From the NCBI GenBank assembly GCA_964593065.1, contig CAZQGO010000018.1, forward strand, positions 1 through 64,000: 64,000 nt of DNA, read 5' to 3'. The translations under genes and the position numbers were made by a program. Below are positions 17,640-27,800 of this stretch, piece by piece. Origin of the DNA: CAZQGO01 sp964593065 (lineage in GTDB: Bacteria; Oederibacteriota; JAAXVQ01). Each line of letters starts with the position of its first letter. The first letter of the stretch is position 1. Under the pieces are notes generated by a model. That model searched no databases and had not been told where the DNA came from. It saw nothing but the letters and a program-made list of their open reading frames with translations.

Positions 17640-19090
17640 GACTTGAAGCGGAGAAAGTCCCGGATATGGCCGATCACGGCCTTGCCCGCCCGGGCCACGA
17701 ACAGAAAATCCTCCCAATCGCGGATCGCGGCCACCTGACGCCAGAGGAAACGCGGCGTGAGGAAGGCCCGGTAGATCTGGTTGCAGATCTCCATGACCTC
17801 CCCGGGGCTCATGTCCGGCGTTTTCAGGATGGCTTCGGTCATGTCCCATTTTTCCCATTGCCCCGGCGGGTAGCGCAGCCAGCCTTGCTCCACGGCCTCC
17901 CGGTACAGGGGCGTGCCCGGGTAGGGCACGACGATGGTGCTTTGCAGCATGTCGGCCAGGCCCTGCTCCAGCAGGCGGCGCGCCAGCTCCAGGGTATTCA
18001 GGGCCTGGGCGCGCGTCTCCCACGGATGACCGACCATGATGGTCAGATGGACGGTCAGGCCGGCCTCCTTGGCCACGCGGCAGCCGGCCTCGATATCGGC
18101 CACGCGGCTGCCCTTGCACAGCCGGTCCAAGGATTCCTGGTTGGCCGACTCCACACCCAGCTTCAACAGGCGGAAACCCGCCTGTTTCATCAGGCGGGCC
18201 AGGTCCGGTTTCAGATAATCGAAGCGGAAGTTGCAGGAGAAAAGGATTCGCTTGTGGAGGCCCCGCTGGATCATGCCTTCGCAGAACCGCCGCAGCCAGC
18301 CGCCGCCGGGAAAGGTGCCCGTGTCGTCGAAGATCTCGCGCACGCCGTACCGCGCCACCAGCATCGCGATTTCATCCAGCAGGCTTTCCGGGGTGCGCAC
18401 GGAAAACTTCGGATACAGGGTCGTCCAGGAGCAAAAACGGCAGCGGGCCCAGGGGCAGTCCCGTCCCGCCATGGTGTACGTGAAAGGCGGATGCTTGTAA
18501 AAGTTCTCCCCGTACAGGCGCCAGCGGGTCAACTCCCGGTCGAGGAACGGCAGGGCGTTCAAATCGGGCTGATTTTCCGCCGGGCCCGTGGAAACGAACC
18601 GCTCGCCCTCGCGGTACCAGACTCCCGGAGGCAGAGGCCGGCTTCGGGACAGACTGGCCGCCAGCTGGTCCAGCGCCAGATCGTAATGGCCCCCGGTGAG
18701 CACGTAATCCACGGCGCTGTGGCTCAGCGATTCCTCGGGCAGGGCCGTGACATGGTCTCCCATGAGCGCGGTCTTGACGCCCGGCAGGATCTGCCGGATG
18801 GTTTCGATCCAGCGCCAGTGCTGCCGGATCACCGGAGTCTTGCTCTCCAGCGCCACGAGCTCCGGGCGCTCCCGTTCCAGCAGGCGCACGAAATCTTCCG
18901 CGCGCTTCTTTTCCGCGATGAAATCGGCCCAGAGCACGGCGTGGCCGTGCGCCTTCAACAGCGTGGCCGCCATGGCCGGCACCATGGGATAGATAAAGGA
19001 CGGATTGTGAAACCACTGGAACTGGCGGTTCTGTCCCAACAGGGGGGTGCCGGCGCCCTCCAAGGGCGGGAAAGCGATCATGACCTTCAT
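17636..19090 (-). CDS. B12-binding-domain radical SAM protein
   Basis: 484 residues. The N-terminal half (1-170) looks like a cobalamin-binding Rossmann domain (MIAFPPLEG, then MVPAMAATLLKAHGHAV, LMGDHVTALP). The radical SAM barrel starts near 205 with GRDCPWARCRFCSW. The cluster cysteines are spaced CX4CX2C, one residue longer than the usual CX3CX2C. GVREIFDDTGTF and LKLGVESANQESLD fit the family. Class B enzymes methylate or rearrange unactivated carbons in lipids, hopanoids and antibiotics. In this setting a modification of the sugar or lipid carrier is plausible but unproven. GAGGA precedes ATG 19090. Confidence 0.85.
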   Translation of the reverse strand: MKVMIAFPPLEGAGTPLLGQNRQFQWFHNPSFIYPMVPAMAATLLKAHGHAVLWADFIAEKKRAEDFVRLLERERPELVALESKTPVIRQHWRWIETIRQILPGVKTALMGDHVTALPEESLSHSAVDYVLTGGHYDLALDQLAASLSRSRPLPPGVWYREGERFVSTGPAENQPDLNALPFLDRELTRWRLYGENFYKHPPFTYTMAGRDCPWARCRFCSWTTLYPKFSVRTPESLLDEIAMLVARYGVREIFDDTGTFPGGGWLRRFCEGMIQRGLHKRILFSCNFRFDYLKPDLARLMKQAGFRLLKLGVESANQESLDRLCKGSRVADIEAGCRVAKEAGLTVHLTIMVGHPWETRAQALNTLELARRLLEQGLADMLQSTIVVPYPGTPLYREAVEQGWLRYPPGQWEKWDMTEAILKTPDMSPGEVMEICNQIYRAFLTPRFLWRQVAAIRDWEDFLFVARAGKAVIGHIRDFLRFKS

Positions 19091-19154
19091 GCGCGGATCC
19101 TCGTCGGCCTTGGCATTTTTTTGTTATCTTCTCATGCCCCCGGGTTTTGGCCAA

Positions 19155-21869
19155 TCATTTCTTTCGCAGGTAGGGCGTGAGCCATTCCGGGGGCAGGCCC
19201 GCGGGCCGGGGTTGCCCGGGACCCGCGTAGTCCAGCTGGACGACCCGGGTGTGCATGTCCACTTCCATCAGGCTTTCCAAGGTCACTGGAACCGGGTGGT
19301 TCGCCTGCAGCCGCACGGGGGCCGTGCGCGGAATACCCCGCTCGGCGTAATTGTCAAAACAGGTTTGTCCCGCTACCCGCAGGCGGCAGAAGGTAAAGGT
19401 CTTGCTGGAAAAGTCATACTGCCCGTCTTGCGGCACGGTCAACCATCCCTGCATGCGTACCGTGAATTCAAAGGGCAGGCCCTGCAGGTAACAGAAACGC
19501 CTTTCCGGGAACAACTCCTGCCGTGTCCGCAGCGGCGGCCGGGAAAAATCCGCCTGCGGGGGATAATATTCGGAACGCAGGCCCATAAAGGAAAACAACC
19601 CCACCAGCCTGTCCGCGGCGCGCAGGTCCAGGGAGCCCTGGCGAATACTTAACGGCAGCGCTCCCCCGCCTTCGGAGGGCACGCGTCCCCGGATTTCCAG
19701 GTAGTGGACCCCGCCGTCCAAGTCCAGGGCCTCCGAAAACCGGACGGGCCGCCCGTCCATCCGCAGAGACCAGCCGGACCAGGCGCACTCCGCCGTTACC
19801 CGTCCGCCGGCCGGCGCCAGCACCAGCGCGCCGCCCAAGCGCAGGTTCCGGCCCGCGTGGCGGCTCGCAAAATCCGGGGCAAAACAGTCCAGGCGCCTTC
19901 CGCCCTCCGGCGCGGACAAGTCCACCAGGCCGTGAAAGGCGCGGATGTCCGCCGCCGGGATCAGCACCCGCACCAGGTACGTGCGGGGATTATAGGGGTC
20001 GTTGGCGTAAAGAAAATACGGGGTCTGCAACAACGGGTCGTTTTGCGCCTCCTCGCGGTACACGCGGATGCCAGCCCGCGGGAATTCACGCCGGAAGAAG
20101 GGGAGATAGATTTCGTAGAGCGAATTGAGCAGCAACAGTTGATCCTGCTGTTCGTGTAAAACCAGCATTTCCTCCGGGGTGGAAACCTTTTCCACGACCG
20201 CCTCGCGCGGGAAAAGAATTTCGCCCCCGGTGGTGGCCGCGGATTCCGGATTGGCCAGGATGCGGGCCCCCGGATGCGCCCGGATCTCTTCGCCCATGCA
20301 AAAGGTGCGGTAATTGAAGGCGATGCGGGCCCCCGGGTTGTCCTGCATGCGGTAATAGTAATTGTGAAGCGTGTCCGCGCCCGCCCAGGCCGCCCCGGCC
20401 AGGGCCGCCCCGGCCAGCAGCCAGGCGCGCACCCGCGTGCCGCCGGGGTTGAAAACCCGCCGCAATCTTTCCAGGGCCTCCGCCGCGAACAGGTATACGG
20501 CCGGCAGGACCAGCAGGGTCCGGCGCACGGTGGGATGTTCGAATTGGCTGCCGAACAGGGCCGGAGCCAGACCGGCGAAAAAGAGCAGGTACAGAAAAGC
20601 CGGCACGGGCCTCCAGGCGCGGAGCAGGCACAGGAAAAAGCCGAGCGCGAAAAGCGTTCCGCTGACCGGGTCCAAAAGCGGCAAGTGCGCCGGACGCAGG
20701 GAAAAATCGGTGTCGCCCCAGACGTGGAAGAGTTTGGCATAAATGGGCACGGTGGTTTTCAAGTACGACCAGGCGTTCGCGGCCAGGTCCCTGCTGCCCG
20801 ACGCAAAAAACTTGCCCCAATAGGCCGTGGGATGGCGCACGGCGTAAATCAGGATCGGCGCGGACACCAACAGAAACCCCCCGGCCAGCCAGGCCCACTG
20901 CCCGCCTGACAGGCGGTAGCGCCGGTCCGTGACGTGCAGCCACAGCAGCCAGGCCAGAAACAGCAAGGGAATGACGCGGCCGGGAAAATACCCGTGCAGA
21001 CTCAGGCCGATGGCCCCGCCGGCCAGGAAAAAATACACGGGCCGGGGCCGGCGGAAGCCCTGCAGCAACAGCCACAAGCCCGCCAGCGGGGGCAGAAACA
21101 GCAGGGTGCCGGGAAAAAACCAGCGGGACAACATGAGGTGCAGCCCCGAGGCGGCGAACAACAGCGAAGCGATCGCGGCCGGGCCCGGCGAGGTCAGCCG
21201 CCGGGCCAAAAAATAAAAGGCCAGCAGGGACAGGATGCCCCACAGGGCCGAGGGCAGGCGGAACGCCCCCGCGTTCCAGCCCAGCCAGCGCACGGCGGCG
21301 AGGCCTTCGTAAAACACCAGGCTGGGAAAATTGGCGTGGTCATGCTCGAGATGGGGGGTATAGGGCGCCCGCTGCAGATCCTGGCACAGCTCGGCCATCA
21401 CGGCCTCATGAAAGCAGACCCCCTGCGGGAAGCGGTCCAGGTGGTAGGCCCGGGAAAAAATGCCGATCACGAGCAGCAGGGCGACGAACCAGGGTTCCCA
21501 GGCCCTGCGCGCCGGGACGTTTTCCGGCAGCGACTGCCCGTCCGCGGATGCGGGCGCCGGGGGACGCGCGAAAAAGAGCGCGCAGCCGGCGGCCGCGTAC
21601 AGGAACAGTCCCAGCAGCGGGGTGTTCCGGACCACCGCGGTTCCGACGGCGGCGGCACTGAAAGCTCCCAGGGCCAGCAGGAACTCTCCCCGGGGCCGGT
21701 GATTTTCGGGCAGCAGCCAGCGCGCCGCCAGCAGCAGGCCCGCCGCGCACAGCCAGCCGCCCAGAACGTATTGCTGGAAAAACAACAAAGCCTGCCCCAG
21801 GAGAAAGGCCAGGATGGCCCATCCGCCGAAGAGCCTGGACTGCCGGGTACCGAAGACGCCGGATCCCAT
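19155..21869 (-). CDS. GT39-like membrane protein with C-terminal PA14-like domain (second copy, altered catalytic motif)
   Basis: 904 residues from ATG 21869; the open frame continues upstream over the next gene as a shadow. About twelve helices precede a long periplasmic region and a divergent PA14-like barrel in the last 140 residues (FTVRMQGWLTVPQDGQYDFSS, then FCRLRVAGQTCFD). The first periplasmic loop reads FPQGVCFHEAVMAEL: position 154 is His where the related proteins at 6753 and 24853 have Asp of the DE pair. The protein may therefore be a weak transferase, a pseudoenzyme or a binding partner. It follows the GT2 gene at 21872 after 2 bp. Confidence 0.72.
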   Translation of the reverse strand: MGSGVFGTRQSRLFGGWAILAFLLGQALLFFQQYVLGGWLCAAGLLLAARWLLPENHRPRGEFLLALGAFSAAAVGTAVVRNTPLLGLFLYAAAGCALFFARPPAPASADGQSLPENVPARRAWEPWFVALLLVIGIFSRAYHLDRFPQGVCFHEAVMAELCQDLQRAPYTPHLEHDHANFPSLVFYEGLAAVRWLGWNAGAFRLPSALWGILSLLAFYFLARRLTSPGPAAIASLLFAASGLHLMLSRWFFPGTLLFLPPLAGLWLLLQGFRRPRPVYFFLAGGAIGLSLHGYFPGRVIPLLFLAWLLWLHVTDRRYRLSGGQWAWLAGGFLLVSAPILIYAVRHPTAYWGKFFASGSRDLAANAWSYLKTTVPIYAKLFHVWGDTDFSLRPAHLPLLDPVSGTLFALGFFLCLLRAWRPVPAFLYLLFFAGLAPALFGSQFEHPTVRRTLLVLPAVYLFAAEALERLRRVFNPGGTRVRAWLLAGAALAGAAWAGADTLHNYYYRMQDNPGARIAFNYRTFCMGEEIRAHPGARILANPESAATTGGEILFPREAVVEKVSTPEEMLVLHEQQDQLLLLNSLYEIYLPFFRREFPRAGIRVYREEAQNDPLLQTPYFLYANDPYNPRTYLVRVLIPAADIRAFHGLVDLSAPEGGRRLDCFAPDFASRHAGRNLRLGGALVLAPAGGRVTAECAWSGWSLRMDGRPVRFSEALDLDGGVHYLEIRGRVPSEGGGALPLSIRQGSLDLRAADRLVGLFSFMGLRSEYYPPQADFSRPPLRTRQELFPERRFCYLQGLPFEFTVRMQGWLTVPQDGQYDFSSKTFTFCRLRVAGQTCFDNYAERGIPRTAPVRLQANHPVPVTLESLMEVDMHTRVVQLDYAGPGQPRPAGLPPEWLTPYLRKK

Positions 21870-21871
21870 GG

Positions 21872-22852
21872 TCACTTCCGCCCGGCGGTTTCCTCGCCCA
21901 GGCGACCGGCCAAGAGTCCGCGGAGGAAAAACCAGCCATAGGCCGCATGGGTGGCGATGATCCCCCCCAGCACCAGGAAGCGCAACCGCCAGGTTTTTGC
22001 GCGGCAGGCGCCGGCGCACGCCAGCAAGAGATACACCCCCACGCCGGCCGCCCACCATCCCAGCCACGGATTCCAGCGCAGGGCCGGCAGCCAGCCCAAG
22101 CTCATTCCGGCGAGCCACAGGGAGGGGAAAAAATAACTGGCCTTCAGGGAAGTCTTGGGAAACCGCTTGACGAAATACCCCCGGTGCGTGGCATAACTCG
22201 TGACCTGGCGCAGGTGCCCGCGGAACAAGGAACGGCGATGGTGGTAGACCAAGACCTTGGGATCGTACACGATGCGCTGGCGCAGGTCGCGGATGATTTT
22301 CAGGCAAACGACGGTGTCCTCGCCGGGCCAATAGCAGGTGTCGAAGCCGCCCACCCGTTGCAGCGCCTCGCGCTTGACGACGAGGTTGCAGGTGGGGTAA
22401 TCCTCCACATCCCTCCGCCCGCGCGGCACGTAGCGGTAGGCAAAGGGCCCGGCCACCAGCCACGAGGCATAGACCAGACCCGAGGCCTGCTCACGCTCCC
22501 CGTCGCCCGGGGGCGTCACGGCCGGGCCGCCGACCGCGGCCACGTCGGGTTGGGCCAGAGCCTCCACCGCGGCCGACAGCCAGCCTGGATCGGGATAGGC
22601 GTCGTCGTCTAAAAACGCCAGGATGTTTCCCCGGGCCGCGGCCAGGCCCCGGTCGCGCTTCTCGGACGGCCCCTGCGGACCGGTGGGCACCACGCGGGTC
22701 CGGGGATAGTCCAGGCGGCAGGGCTCGTCGGGCAGGACGACGATTTCAAAGTCCTGATCCCGCAGGCGGCCGCAATGCTCCAGGCACTCGCGGAGGAAAG
22801 CGTTGTCCGCCTTGACGGCGATGAGGATGGAGCTGCGGGGATCCGTGCTCAT
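21872..22852 (-). CDS. Family 2 glycosyltransferase with C-terminal membrane segments
   Basis: 326 residues. SILIAVKADNAFLRECLE opens the fold and GNILAFLDDDAYPDPGWL supplies the DXD metal site; VGGPAVTPPGDGE and CNLVVKREALQRVGGFDTCYWPGEDTVVCLK give the acceptor and catalytic ED motif. Three to four helices occupy about residues 235-310. It resembles GT2 enzymes of rhamnosyl or galactofuranosyl type. ATG 22852 overlaps the upstream GT2 stop. Confidence 0.85.
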   Translation of the reverse strand: MSTDPRSSILIAVKADNAFLRECLEHCGRLRDQDFEIVVLPDEPCRLDYPRTRVVPTGPQGPSEKRDRGLAAARGNILAFLDDDAYPDPGWLSAAVEALAQPDVAAVGGPAVTPPGDGEREQASGLVYASWLVAGPFAYRYVPRGRRDVEDYPTCNLVVKREALQRVGGFDTCYWPGEDTVVCLKIIRDLRQRIVYDPKVLVYHHRRSLFRGHLRQVTSYATHRGYFVKRFPKTSLKASYFFPSLWLAGMSLGWLPALRWNPWLGWWAAGVGVYLLLACAGACRAKTWRLRFLVLGGIIATHAAYGWFFLRGLLAGRLGEETAGRK

Positions 22853-23592
22853 GGACGGCGGATCTTTTCCAGACGGTAGTACCGGCGCAGGTACAGGCGG
22901 TACCAGACCGCCAGGGTATCCCAGCCGATGTTGAAGATGTCCCTGGGGCCGATATGTCCGAATTTGGTCTTGTAGTCCACCACCACCGGGGCTTCCGCGA
23001 TGCGGAACCCCACGTGGTGGGCCAGCACGAGCAGTTCCAGGTCGAAGGCGTACTTTTTCACCAGCACCTGGTGGAACGTCCGTTCCAGCACCTCCCGGCG
23101 GAAGAGTTTGATGCCGGTCTGGGTGTCCTTGATCGGAAGGCCGAACAGCAGCTTGACCATCCAGAAGTAGACCATGCTGACGATCCGGCGCCGCCAGGGA
23201 TAATTGGAAACCGTCTGGGGATGGCGCTTGGAGCCGATGACCACGTCCGCGTGCTGGTCCTGCAGGATCTGCAGCAGCACCTTGAACTGGCGCGGATGGA
23301 GGTCCAGGTCCGCGTCCAAAAAGAAGATCAGCTCGCCCTGCGCGGCGCGGAAGGCCTCGCGCAAGGCCCGGCCCTTGCCCTGGTTGCGGTCCAGGCACAG
23401 GGGTTTCACCTCGGGCAAATTCCGGGCCGTCTCGCGGAGGATTTCCGCGGACCGGTCCTGGCTGCAGTCATCCACCACGATGATCTCGTAGCTTTCGCCC
23501 AGCGTGTCCATGACGTTTTTCGTTTCCAGGATGTTTTCCCGCAGGTGCCGGGCCTCGTTGTAGGCCGGCATGAGCACGGAGAACCTATACAC
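22849..23592 (-). CDS. Family 2 glycosyltransferase (dolichyl-phosphate glucosyltransferase/DPM1-like)
   Basis: 247 residues with FSVLMPAYNEARHLRENI, EIIVVDDCSQDRSAEIL, GELIFFLDADLDLHP and DTQTGIKLFRREVLE, the classic order for polyprenyl-phosphate hexose synthases. Such enzymes charge undecaprenyl phosphate with one sugar for use by GT-C transferases outside the membrane, which matches the several GT-C genes nearby. The start overlaps the flippase gene by 8 bp. Confidence 0.87.
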   Translation of the reverse strand: MYRFSVLMPAYNEARHLRENILETKNVMDTLGESYEIIVVDDCSQDRSAEILRETARNLPEVKPLCLDRNQGKGRALREAFRAAQGELIFFLDADLDLHPRQFKVLLQILQDQHADVVIGSKRHPQTVSNYPWRRRIVSMVYFWMVKLLFGLPIKDTQTGIKLFRREVLERTFHQVLVKKYAFDLELLVLAHHVGFRIAEAPVVVDYKTKFGHIGPRDIFNIGWDTLAVWYRLYLRRYYRLEKIRRP

Positions 23593-24856
23593 CGGAACCG
23601 ACCTCCCGCCGGGTGTCGCGCAGCGTGAACGCGTACCCGACCCCCAGCAACAAGGAATGGTTGCCGCCCAGGACCAGCAGCACCTGCAGCAGGCTGCCGT
23701 GGCAGCAGACCAGGCCGAGCAGAAGGAGGGGGATGTCGCCGACCAGCAGCCAGGCGAAGCGCGTGCGGTGCACGGCCAGGTTGTACTGCATCACGACGTA
23801 CACCAGGGCCAGGGGGGAAATGGCGAGCCCGAACCAGCGCGCGAGGTTCAGGGTCTGCGGCTGGACGAATTGCGCGCCGAAGAGCGTCAGGACGATGAAC
23901 GGGGCCAGCACCCAGGCGACCAACACCCCGGCGGCAAGGGCGGCGGCGGTCAGCAACAGGCTCTGGTTGAGCAGGCCCAGGGTCTTTTCCTCCTGGGCGT
24001 GGCCGGCCGAGGCCTTGGGAAAAAGCACCTGGGCCATGGCCAGGGGCAGGAAGAGGAAAGCCCGGCCGATGATGGAGGCCGCCGAATAATACCCCGCCGG
24101 CACGGGTTGAAAATAGTGTTTCACCAGGATCACGTCCAGGCTGGTCAGCACGGCGAAGGCGCTGAAACTGATCAGGACGGGCAGGCCGTAGCGGTACAGG
24201 CGGGGGAGCTCCAGCTCCGCGGTGGCGACCGTTCGCTCCCGGCGCAGGCCGGCCAAGGGGATGAACGCCAGCAGCAGCGCCGCCGTCGCCGACAGGCCGT
24301 AGGCGGAAATCCCGGCAGCCACCTTCCAGCCCACCCCGAAGAAGACCGCCCCGGCGGCCAGGCGCAGGAGGCCGTCGGCTAAGTAATTGGCCCCGAGCAG
24401 CCCGAAGCGTTGCAGGCCCTGCAACAGGCCGCGCGCCACGGTCAAAACCAGGCAGCACACGGCCGCCACACCCACCGCCAGCAGGGGGCGGAAGCTTCCA
24501 AGGTGGAAAAATTTCTGCCAGTAGGCGCCCGTCAGCCACAAGGCCAGGCTGAGGGCGCTGCCCAGCAGAAAAACGCGCACCAGCGCCCGTCCGCCCAAGG
24601 CCGCGACGCGGTCGAAGCGGTGGTGGAGTTCCTCCACGGCCACGGCCTTGGCCACCACGGCCTGCACCGCCTGGCTGGGAAAAATCAAAACCGTCAGCAC
24701 GGCGATCATGCTGACCAAAGAACCGTAGTCCGCCGGCCCCAGGGCCCGGCTGGCCAGCATGTGAAAAAGGTAATTGGTCGCGTTGGCAGCCATGATCATG
24801 CCAAAGAGCAGGCCCGAAGCCTGAAGCAGGCCGGAGGGTTTCGGGGCGGTGTTCAA
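23585..24856 (-). CDS. Oligosaccharide flippase-family protein (Wzx/MATE-like)
   Basis: About 423 residues and 12-14 helices. NYLFHMLASRALGPADYGSLVS is the characteristic N-terminus of polysaccharide flippases (RALG..DYG). I choose TTG 24856 as start: it overlaps the preceding stop as TTGA and has GAGGA 6 nt upstream, while GTG 24886 would overlap the preceding gene by 34 bp. The probable role is flipping of the lipid-linked glycan across the inner membrane. Two DPM-like genes and three PA14-type transferases surround it. Confidence 0.85.
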   Translation of the reverse strand: MNTAPKPSGLLQASGLLFGMIMAANATNYLFHMLASRALGPADYGSLVSMIAVLTVLIFPSQAVQAVVAKAVAVEELHHRFDRVAALGGRALVRVFLLGSALSLALWLTGAYWQKFFHLGSFRPLLAVGVAAVCCLVLTVARGLLQGLQRFGLLGANYLADGLLRLAAGAVFFGVGWKVAAGISAYGLSATAALLLAFIPLAGLRRERTVATAELELPRLYRYGLPVLISFSAFAVLTSLDVILVKHYFQPVPAGYYSAASIIGRAFLFLPLAMAQVLFPKASAGHAQEEKTLGLLNQSLLLTAAALAAGVLVAWVLAPFIVLTLFGAQFVQPQTLNLARWFGLAISPLALVYVVMQYNLAVHRTRFAWLLVGDIPLLLLGLVCCHGSLLQVLLVLGGNHSLLLGVGYAFTLRDTRREVGSGV

Positions 24857-27800
24857 GGCGATTCCTCGGCCGGGGTTAAAACCCACGCCGGCACGATCTC
24901 ACGTTTTCCCCCGGGCGGAGTCCACCAGAACTTGAACATGGCGCCGTGCTGAGCCAGCCAGCGCACCCGCAGGGAGTGGCGGCCGGGCGAGAGCGGCACC
25001 GGATTGCTGGCCGGAGACGGAGCCCCGTAGCCGGGAGGAGGCGAACCGCTGGTCACGACCGTTTTCCCATCGATTACCACTTCGCCGTAACCGGTTTGTT
25101 CCAGGTCGAAGCGGTAGGACCCCGGCGAGCCGGTCGTGATCCAGCCCCGCCATTCCGCCGAGACCGGGAGCGGCAGGGCATACGGCGATCCCATCCACAC
25201 GAACAGCAGCGCCGGCTGCACCTGCTGGTGCACGGGCTCGCCGGTCCAGTCGTTCGAATGGTAAAACGTCTCCAGCAGGCCCTTGGGTTCCGGATAGGTG
25301 AACAAATGGGTCGGAGGCACGGGTTGCTTGGCAAACGGCACGTTGTACGGGCTCTTGTAAATATTGTAATACCGGATCTCGTCCGGACTGCTCCAAGCGA
25401 ACAGGAGCCTGCCGCCGGGCGTCTCGTGGCGGGCGCGGATCCGGAGGCGGTGCAGGCCGCCGCCCAGACGGACGGTTTGCACCGCCTCGCGGCCGCCGCC
25501 GGCCGTCAGAAGCGTCCGGGTTCCGATCCGGACCTCGGCGAAATCCGTGCCATACAGGTAGAAGACATAGCGTCCGAGATGCGGAATCCACACCGTGCCG
25601 CTCCAGTCCGCGCTGCCGCCGCCCGGCAGCGGCCACCCCGCCGCGTTGAAGACCAGATTCACATCCGGAATTTTCCGCTCTTGCGCCGGCTTCCCGGCCC
25701 AGTCGGGATTGCTCCAGTAGCGGCCTTCCAATCCCCGGGTGGCTTCAATCTGTTCGTGGGTGACTTCCCAGGTCCGGAACATGAGGCCGTACTTGGGGTG
25801 GGACATTTCGTGTTCATGCCCGCCGGGATAAAAATACGCGATGGAGGGCAGCAGCGGAGGATACTCGAGGATGAAGGTGTAACAGACGTTTTTGTCGCCG
25901 GCTAAGCGCACGGGCACCACGTCGGCGGCCGTGTAAAAAAAACGGCCCGAAATATTGCCGGCATAGGCCTGGAACGGCGGGTGGCCCTGCCAGAGGTACG
26001 CCGTCATGATGAAATTCTCCCAGCGCGGCCCCAAGCTGGCGATGTACTTGGCCGATTCGCAGCAGGCGGCGTCAAACGAAGGCAGGGTGTCGAAATACTT
26101 GTGGTAGTTGGTCCGGGCGATGGGCACCAGCAGCACCAGGAAGGCCAGCCCTCCGGCCCAGACTCCCGGCCGTCCGAGCGTTTCCCGTAAAAGCCGCCGG
26201 GCCCGGTCCAGAAAGGCCCCCATGAAGAGAATGACCGCCGGCACGATGCCGAAGGCGCGGTGGGCCTGCGGCGCCTCGATCGCGAAAATGGAGGCGCTCA
26301 TGAACCCCAAGAACCACAGGAGCAGGACAAAATACCGCAGCCGTTTCCAGTAATACAGGCTGTAGCAAAAACCCAGCCCGAACAGCACCGCGGACCAGAA
26401 ATCCAGCATGGGTTCGCCCGTGAGGCCGCCGTTGTGGCGGGGGCGATAATCGCCGTGCCAGTTCAGCATCGTCAGGCTGGAGCGGAGGCTGCCTACGAAT
26501 CCGGCGGCGATGTCCCGCGGCGCATTCGGATCATTGGAGAAGATGGACACCGAATTGGCGCGTCCCATGAGGGCGGTCGTGCTTTTCCCCAGCAGAATGT
26601 AGAAGGCGCCTCCGGCCAGCCACACGCCCAGCATCAGGGCCAGCAGCGGCCGTGCGTTGCGGCGGAAGAAATGCCTTTGCCCCGCGGCCAGGAACACCAG
26701 CAGGCCCGCGCAGATCAAAGGGACAAGGCGCGCGGCCACCTCGGTTTGCACGGACAGGGACAAGGCCACGCCGGAGAACACGAAATGCCACTTGCGGCGG
26801 GTGACCAGGCCCTTGAGCAGGAAATAGAACCCCAGGGTGAGCATCAAAATCAGAAGCGTGTTGCCGTAGCCGAAGCGGGAGAAATGAATGTGCCACCGCG
26901 CCAGGGTCAGCAGGGACGCGGCGGCCAGCGCCGTGCGGGGGCCGTACAGCAGCCGGGCCAGCCAATACAGCGCCAGGATGTCGAGCAGGCCGTAGAGCAG
27001 GGCCATGGCCTTGATGCCGAAGTTGCTGAGCCCGAATAGCTGGTGGGCGATCTTCAGCGGGCCGAGGTAAAAGACCGGCTGGCCGGCGAAGTGCGCCAGG
27101 ATGGAGTCGGTCGGGCTGTTTAAAATTTCCCTGGCATTGATGATGGCCGCCGCTTCGTCGCCTTCGATTCCGAACGGGATTTGTTCCAGCAAATGGATGC
27201 GCAGCCAGACCGCCACCGCCATCACGGCCAGCACGCCCGCCAGCTCCCAGTACCAGGCCAGCGGCTGCTCCCGCCAGCGGTCCTGGGGGCCGGCCGGTTC
27301 GCGAAACGCCAGGATCAGGCCCACGGCGGCGGCGCCGAAATAAAACAGGCCGGCGTAGATTTTTTCCGCGGCAATCAGTTTTTGGCCGTGGTATCCGAGG
27401 TAGAGCGCCACACCGAAGGCCAGCAGGCGGATGAGGTTCAGGCTGAGACGCGCCGCCGGACCGGCTTCGCGGCCGGGGGTTGCGGAAGGCCGCCGCGTCC
27501 AGGGAAAGGACAATCCCAGGGCGAACAGGCCGGCGCCGGCCAAGGCCAGGGCCCGCCACAAGTCCCGGCCCGCGGCGGCTTCCCGGCAGAAATACAGAAG
27601 CACCGCTCCCAAGGCCGCCAGCGCAACCTTGACCCACACGCCGCCGCGCGTTCGGGCCGCGCCCGAGAAGGCCTCCAGGGGGCTGCCGGCCTCCGCCTCG
27701 GGATCGGGAAAGCGCGCGGGTAAAAGCGCAAGCAGGATGAGGATCCCCGCGGCGTTTAGTACGATCCCCAGCAGTTCCTTCTGGCCGTTCTGGTGGACCC

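Noticed and set aside
19155..22463. An 1102-codon version of the second PA14-type transferase
   Set aside because: The extra 198 codons overlie the GT2 gene at 21872-22852, whose motifs are intact.
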